Shown piece after piece: positions 5,466 through 8,494 of a DNA stretch of 8,494 nt; positions within the stretch are counted from its first letter, which is position 1; each line of letters begins with the position of its first letter. The position numbers and the translations under genes are program-made. The DNA is from an uncultured Chloroflexota bacterium (GTDB lineage Bacteria > Chloroflexota > Anaerolineae > Aggregatilineales > Phototrophicaceae): positions 1-8,494 of the forward strand of contig CALMDI010000485.1 in assembly GCA_937864975.1 (NCBI GenBank), in the 5' to 3' direction. The notes beneath the pieces are model-generated. The model was not told where the DNA came from. It did no database searches and saw only the letters and a list, made by a program, of their open reading frames with translations.

Positions 5466-5507
5466 GGCGAGACTACTCTTCTGTTTCTCTCCGTCAGGTT
5501 TTCCATT

Positions 5508-6317
5508 TCAGTATGGACCGTAAGCAGGTCCCTCGCTGCCGGTACTGATGAGGATGAAGACCTGCGCGGCGCTGTTATCCAGCAGCAGCGTGCCGTTCTG
5601 GAACTGCTGAATGTTGAACGTCGTCGCCTGCTCCTCGGCGCGGGCAAAGCCGAGCGCCTCGCGCACGCCGCCAATCCCATACCAGAACGCGCCAAATCCA
5701 AGCGTGGGCACGCGCAGCCCTTCCGGCGCGACGATGGCTTCGGACGGCACAACATCCGGCGCCTGCGGCGCGTACCAGTAGCGACCCGACGGCGAGCCAG
5801 GCGCGATTGCCCAGATTTCGCCGTCCGGCGTGAAATACATGACGCCATTCTCGAAGATTTGTGACGTGCCTGTATAGGGAATGGGGACGCCCGCCGGACA
5901 GCCAAGCGTCGTCACCGCGGTTCCCGCTTGCCGCCACTGCGCGCCGAAGCGCTCGTCGGGCTGCATGGGACAGGCGGCGAACTCGTCGCGCGGCGCGGCT
6001 GTAGGTTCCTCAAGCTCGACGTTCAGGGAAACGCCGTCGTTTAAGCTTCCCGATTCGCCCAGAAACACGCCGATGTAAACGGTCGGTGTCGCCGTCGGCG
6101 TCTCTGGAATGGGGGTTTCGGTTGGGCGGCTGACGGCGCGGGTGGCTTGCATCTCCGCCTCGTTCGGGGTGGGCGATATGTAGACGGTTGCCAGCAGCTT
6201 CGGCATCGACGTGGCAAGTGACGCCGACGGCGCGGCGGTCGGCGCGGGCTGGCAGGCGGCGACGAACAGACTCAGCGCCAGCGAGCAGAGGCGAACAAGC
6301 GCCGGGAAGTTAGTCAT
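5508..6317 (-). CDS. Lipoprotein with Thr/Pro linker and two LGFP-like repeats
   Basis: Predicted exported lipoprotein of 269 residues. The N-terminus has a positive charge (Arg9), a hydrophobic core (LCSLALSLFVAA) and a lipobox FVAAC with the lipidated Cys22. A low-complexity Ala/Thr/Pro spacer (about 24-80, including TETPIPETPTATPT) would hold the rest away from the membrane. Two similar segments follow, 124-171 (FGAQWRQAGTAVTTLGCP ... FENGVMYF) and 208-256 (FGAFWYGIGGVREALGFA ... FQNGTLLL). Both follow the pattern FGA-x-W ... G ... LG ... F-x-NG, resembling LGFP repeats, which occur in cell-wall-associated proteins. Cys116 and Cys140 could form a disulfide. The chosen ATG at 6317 overlaps the stop codon of the upstream glycosyltransferase (ATGACTAA), suggesting translational coupling. 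The in-frame ATG at 6338 (7 residues longer) is possible; starts further upstream would add an unlikely Arg/Cys-rich N-terminus. Function is unknown; cell-envelope binding is inferred. Confidence 0.85.
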   Translation of the reverse strand: MTNFPALVRLCSLALSLFVAACQPAPTAAPSASLATSMPKLLATVYISPTPNEAEMQATRAVSRPTETPIPETPTATPTVYIGVFLGESGSLNDGVSLNVELEEPTAAPRDEFAACPMQPDERFGAQWRQAGTAVTTLGCPAGVPIPYTGTSQIFENGVMYFTPDGEIWAIAPGSPSGRYWYAPQAPDVVPSEAIVAPEGLRVPTLGFGAFWYGIGGVREALGFARAEEQATTFNIQQFQNGTLLLDNSAAQVFILISTGSEGPAYGPY

Positions 6318-8160
6318 CGCATTGAACGGGAAGCGCATGTTCGATCTCATTGACGAAGCGTCCGTCCGCCTCCTGATAATACAGCCCGAAGCGAATGGTC
6401 GCCGCGTTCGGCAGGCGCGGCAGCGAATACACGTCGCGCACAGCTTCACCCGGCTCCCAGGTCGTCAGCGGTCGCCAGCCATAGACCGGCGCGGATTGGT
6501 CGGCTTGCGCCAGCAGCGAGCCGTTCGCGTCGAGCAGATAGACGAACACGCTGCGATCCTGCGTCGGGCGCTCCGGCGCGAACCAGGTGACGTAAAGATT
6601 CAGCGTGTCGGGCGCGCAGTCGATGCTCGCCTCGATGCTGTCGAGCCGCTCGCCGCTGGCGTATTCCGGCGACAGTTTGATCTCGACTAACGAGGGCGCG
6701 ACCGCGCTGAGATACACCTTGCCGCCAAGTCGTTCTTCCCACCAGCTTACCGGCTGATTGTAGAACGTGTATTCCGGTGTGACCAGCGGCGCGTCTGCCA
6801 CGAGCGTCCGGAAATCGGCGTTGTGATCGACCAGCCGAAGGTCTTGCAGCCCGCCGAGCACGTCACGCGCGAAGCCGACGGCAAAATGACGCGGGCCCCA
6901 CGCGAGCATCAAGGTCGCGCCGGGCGGCGTCTGCTCGGCACGCGCGATGGTCTCCAATCCGGTCGGGTCTTCCGTCAGTCCATCGATGAACGCCCGGTTT
7001 TGCCCCACGAGCGCGACGGCGAGCATGAGCGCGAGCAGAGCAGGCAGGGCGTAAGGGATACCGTGCTCCCACCTGGGCGGAAGGCTGAACGAAATGAGAG
7101 AAGGAACCACCTTCACTATGCCGTCCATCGCCAGCAGCCAGCCGAACGCGAGGCTCAGCGTGACCGGCAGGATGAGCGCTGACAGAATATCCGTGTACAG
7201 GGCAACGTGAAAAATATATGCCGTGAGTCCGCTCAGGAGAAACGTCAGCGCGGCGCGACGATAGATCGGCGTGGAAACACCATACGCCAAGCCGATCAAC
7301 CCGCCGACCAGTCCCGGCAGCGTCACGTCCGTCAAGACGACGTTGGTAACCAATGTGATATTCGCCACCAGCGCGTCGAGCGATGAGGGGACGCCGACGA
7401 AGCGCGCGGCTTCTCGCCCGAAGAACTGATCCCAGAACCCCGTCCACGTGCCCGGATCGCCATAGACCCACGACGCGCCCGCCAGCGCGCGCAGCGGCAG
7501 ATAGGCGTAGGGCAGGAAACCCACGAGCGCCAGCAGCGCGCAGAGGATGAGCGTCGACGCGAGTTTTCGAGTCGGTCGAAAATCTGACCAGACGGCGAAG
7601 ACAAGCGCGGGCGCGACCATTGCCAGCGCGCGGTGATGCGCGACGCCAATGCCGCCGACCAGCGCCAGCCAGAACAGCCGCCCGCGAATCGGCGGCTGCC
7701 ACAGCGCGAGCAAGAGCAGCAGCGCGAGGATTATCAGACCGAAGGTGTAAATCTCCGCGATGACGTGATGAATCCATACCGTGCGCGTGAAGCCAAGCGC
7801 CAGCGTCATGAGCGCCGCCAGCCATGCTTTCCCGGTCAGGCGGCAAGCCAGCGCATAGACCAGCGCCAGCGCCAGCAAGCCCCACACCAGTGACACCACC
7901 GCGGGCGCGGCGGCGGGGGACATGCCGAGGACGCGCAAAATGGCGACAAGCCCGCTGCTCAAAATTGTGTAGAGCGGGTAGCCCGTCATGTGCAGGGTGC
8001 CCCACACGTTCAGAACGACCTGGGTTTCGCCCACGTCGATCATATAGTAGTGGTCGGAGCCGTTCGGGATGGTTTGAAGCGTTGGAAGGTAGAAGATGAG
8101 CAGCAGCGCCGCGACCAGCGCAAAGGGAATGACGAGGCGAATCCGCGGGCGGTCTCTCAT
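6310..8160 (-). CDS. DUF2723-type GT-C membrane glycosyltransferase
   Basis: Large integral membrane protein of 616 residues, resembling the DUF2723/protein O-mannosyltransferase-like group that transfers sugars from lipid-linked donors outside the membrane. The first helix (about 9-27) is followed by an extracytoplasmic loop with Asp42 and Glu45 (MIDVGETQ), where GT-C enzymes keep their catalytic acid, and then HMTGYPLYTIL (57-67), the equivalent of the family's H-x-x-GYPLY motif. AEIYTF (135-140), GVAHHRALA (172-180) and LPYAYLPLRA (216-225) fit other conserved loops. About ten or eleven hydrophobic segments run to residue 385. A soluble C-terminal part (about 390-616) ends in a beta-rich domain (from about 505: VFVYLLDANGSLLAQAD, TTWEPGEAVRDVYSLP, IRFGLYY) often seen attached to Chloroflexota glycosyltransferases. 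The start at 8160 has no clear ribosome-binding site. It overlaps the lipoprotein gene by 8 nt and is divergent from the peroxiredoxin. Acceptor and donor are unknown. Confidence 0.85.
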   Translation of the reverse strand: MRDRPRIRLVIPFALVAALLLIFYLPTLQTIPNGSDHYYMIDVGETQVVLNVWGTLHMTGYPLYTILSSGLVAILRVLGMSPAAAPAVVSLVWGLLALALVYALACRLTGKAWLAALMTLALGFTRTVWIHHVIAEIYTFGLIILALLLLLALWQPPIRGRLFWLALVGGIGVAHHRALAMVAPALVFAVWSDFRPTRKLASTLILCALLALVGFLPYAYLPLRALAGASWVYGDPGTWTGFWDQFFGREAARFVGVPSSLDALVANITLVTNVVLTDVTLPGLVGGLIGLAYGVSTPIYRRAALTFLLSGLTAYIFHVALYTDILSALILPVTLSLAFGWLLAMDGIVKVVPSLISFSLPPRWEHGIPYALPALLALMLAVALVGQNRAFIDGLTEDPTGLETIARAEQTPPGATLMLAWGPRHFAVGFARDVLGGLQDLRLVDHNADFRTLVADAPLVTPEYTFYNQPVSWWEERLGGKVYLSAVAPSLVEIKLSPEYASGERLDSIEASIDCAPDTLNLYVTWFAPERPTQDRSVFVYLLDANGSLLAQADQSAPVYGWRPLTTWEPGEAVRDVYSLPRLPNAATIRFGLYYQEADGRFVNEIEHALPVQCDD

Positions 8161-8210
8161 GCCAGTACGATAGCGCGCCCGGTTCTAAAGCGCCACTCAT
8201 GAAAGTAGGG

Positions 8211-8216
8211 TATAAA
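8211..8216 (+). promoter_or_regulatory. Possible -10 element of the peroxiredoxin gene
   Basis: TATAAA, a five-of-six match to TATAAT, lies 30 bp before the peroxiredoxin start codon in the 86-bp divergent intergenic region. No convincing -35 hexamer is found at 16-18 bp, and there is no TGn extension. The position is right for a leader of about 25 nt that would include the GAAGGA ribosome-binding site at 8235-8240. Confidence 0.3.
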
Positions 8217-8246
8217 CTCGCCTGATTTGTGAATGAAGGAACAATC

Positions 8247-8494
8247 ATGCTCGACATCGGGGACGTTGTCCCGGATTTTGAACTGCTCAATCAGGACGGG
8301 AAGCGAACGCGCCTGAGCGATTATCGCGGTAGGAGGGTGGTTATCTTCACCTTTCCGAAGGCGGGGACGCTGGGCTGCACGATACAGGCGTGCGGGCTGC
8401 GCGACCGCTTCGAGAACTTAATCTCGGAGAATACGGTCGTCCTGGGGCTGAGCACCGACAGCCTGGAAGCCTTAGCCACTTGGAAGCAGCGCCA
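8247..8494 (+). CDS. bcp: Peroxiredoxin, BCP/PrxQ type (5' part only, runs off the window)
   Basis: Thiol peroxidase that reduces hydrogen peroxide and organic hydroperoxides in the cytosol, recycled by thioredoxin. Only the first 82 codons are present of an expected 150 or so. The N-terminus MLDIGDVVPDFELLNQDGK is typical of the AhpC/TSA fold. The active-site pattern P-x-x-x-T-x-x-C is intact: Pro37, Thr41 and peroxidatic Cys44 in FPKAGTLGC. Cys49 (TIQACGLRD) is placed like the resolving cysteine of E. coli Bcp, so an intramolecular 2-Cys mechanism is likely. The usual TPGC reads TLGC here, a change at a conserved but non-catalytic position. VLGLSTDSLE (65-74) matches the following strand and loop. 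The ATG at 8247 has GAAGGA (8235-8240) 6 nt upstream. Divergent from the glycosyltransferase. Confidence 0.9.
   Translation, partial: MLDIGDVVPDFELLNQDGKRTRLSDYRGRRVVIFTFPKAGTLGCTIQACGLRDRFENLISENTVVLGLSTDSLEALATWKQR

Larger units (their letters stand above)
5237..5507. other. Structured non-coding region between convergent genes
   Basis: This 271-bp region holds no convincing gene. Its first part (5237-5310) is purine-rich with a degenerate CAGAG repeat. Its second part (5350-5465) is a run of nearly continuous inverted repeats. The one reading frame that covers it, on the minus strand from 5905 to 5357, is a shadow running out of the lipoprotein gene. The region may be a dispersed repeat element, a structured RNA, or a composite 3' end for both neighbours. 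Confidence 0.6.

Noticed and set aside
5357..5905. Minus-strand open reading frame covering the hairpin-rich intergenic region
   Set aside because: It starts inside the lipoprotein gene in another frame, is Arg/Ser-rich at first, and its later part only crosses the inverted repeats. No ribosome-binding site or domain supports it.
6318..6449. Upstream extension of the lipoprotein to a start at 6449
   Set aside because: It would add 44 mostly Arg/Cys-rich residues before the signal peptide and lie wholly inside the glycosyltransferase gene. The ATG at 6317, or at 6338, gives a normal signal peptide.
6863..8290. 475-codon minus-strand frame over the glycosyltransferase and the peroxiredoxin start
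   Set aside because: It is out of frame with the membrane protein, has a low-complexity Arg/Ala/Gly composition, and overlaps the divergent peroxiredoxin start and its ribosome-binding site.
1..8494. CRISPR array, tRNA, rRNA, insertion sequence or prophage genes
   Set aside because: No regularly spaced direct repeats, no cloverleaf pattern that I could recognise, and no transposase, integrase or phage structural gene were seen on either strand.

Overview
The window looks like ordinary chromosome from a GC-rich bacterium (about 60% GC by eye), most plausibly a member of the Chloroflexota, Anaerolineae-like. That placement is inference. It rests on a lipoprotein with a Thr/Pro-rich spacer (TPTATPT type), a DUF2723-type membrane glycosyltransferase with a C-terminal beta domain, an adrenodoxin-reductase-type ferredoxin-NADP reductase, and intergenic palindromes of the kind scattered through such genomes. 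No phage, transposase, CRISPR array, rRNA or tRNA was seen.

Layout: (1) 1-125, a leader with a strong palindrome and an 11-bp direct repeat. (2) 126-1349 (+), an M24 metallopeptidase (Xaa-Pro type). (3) 1350-1596, an intergenic stretch with a second palindrome type, an 8-bp tandem repeat, an AT-rich dyad and an extended -10 promoter. (4) 1597-3024 (+), a ferredoxin/adrenodoxin-NADP+ reductase. (5) 3085-3456 (-), a small VOC-fold protein that converges on the reductase over a shared hairpin. (6) 3590-4009 (+), an RDD membrane protein, divergent from the VOC gene with overlapping -10 elements. (7) 4091-5236 (+), a DAO-family FAD oxidoreductase, preceded by a terminator-like hairpin. (8) 5237-5507, non-coding, with a dense cluster of hairpins. 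(9) 6310-8160 and 5508-6317 (both -), a GT-C family glycosyltransferase overlapping by 8 nt a lipoprotein with two LGFP-like repeats. (10) 8247-8494 (+, cut by the window edge), the start of a BCP/PrxQ peroxiredoxin, divergent from the glycosyltransferase.

The genes mostly form single-gene units: two convergent pairs, two divergent pairs and one coupled pair. The only clear functional linkage by arrangement is the glycosyltransferase-lipoprotein pair, which points to cell-envelope work. The reductase, FAD oxidoreductase and peroxiredoxin share a redox theme but are not joined in one operon. I found no convincing undescribed multi-gene system. The items most worth a second look are the coupled glycosyltransferase/lipoprotein pair, the structured region at 5350-5465 with two mutually exclusive hairpins, the overlapping divergent promoters near 3495, and the operator-like dyad upstream of the reductase.
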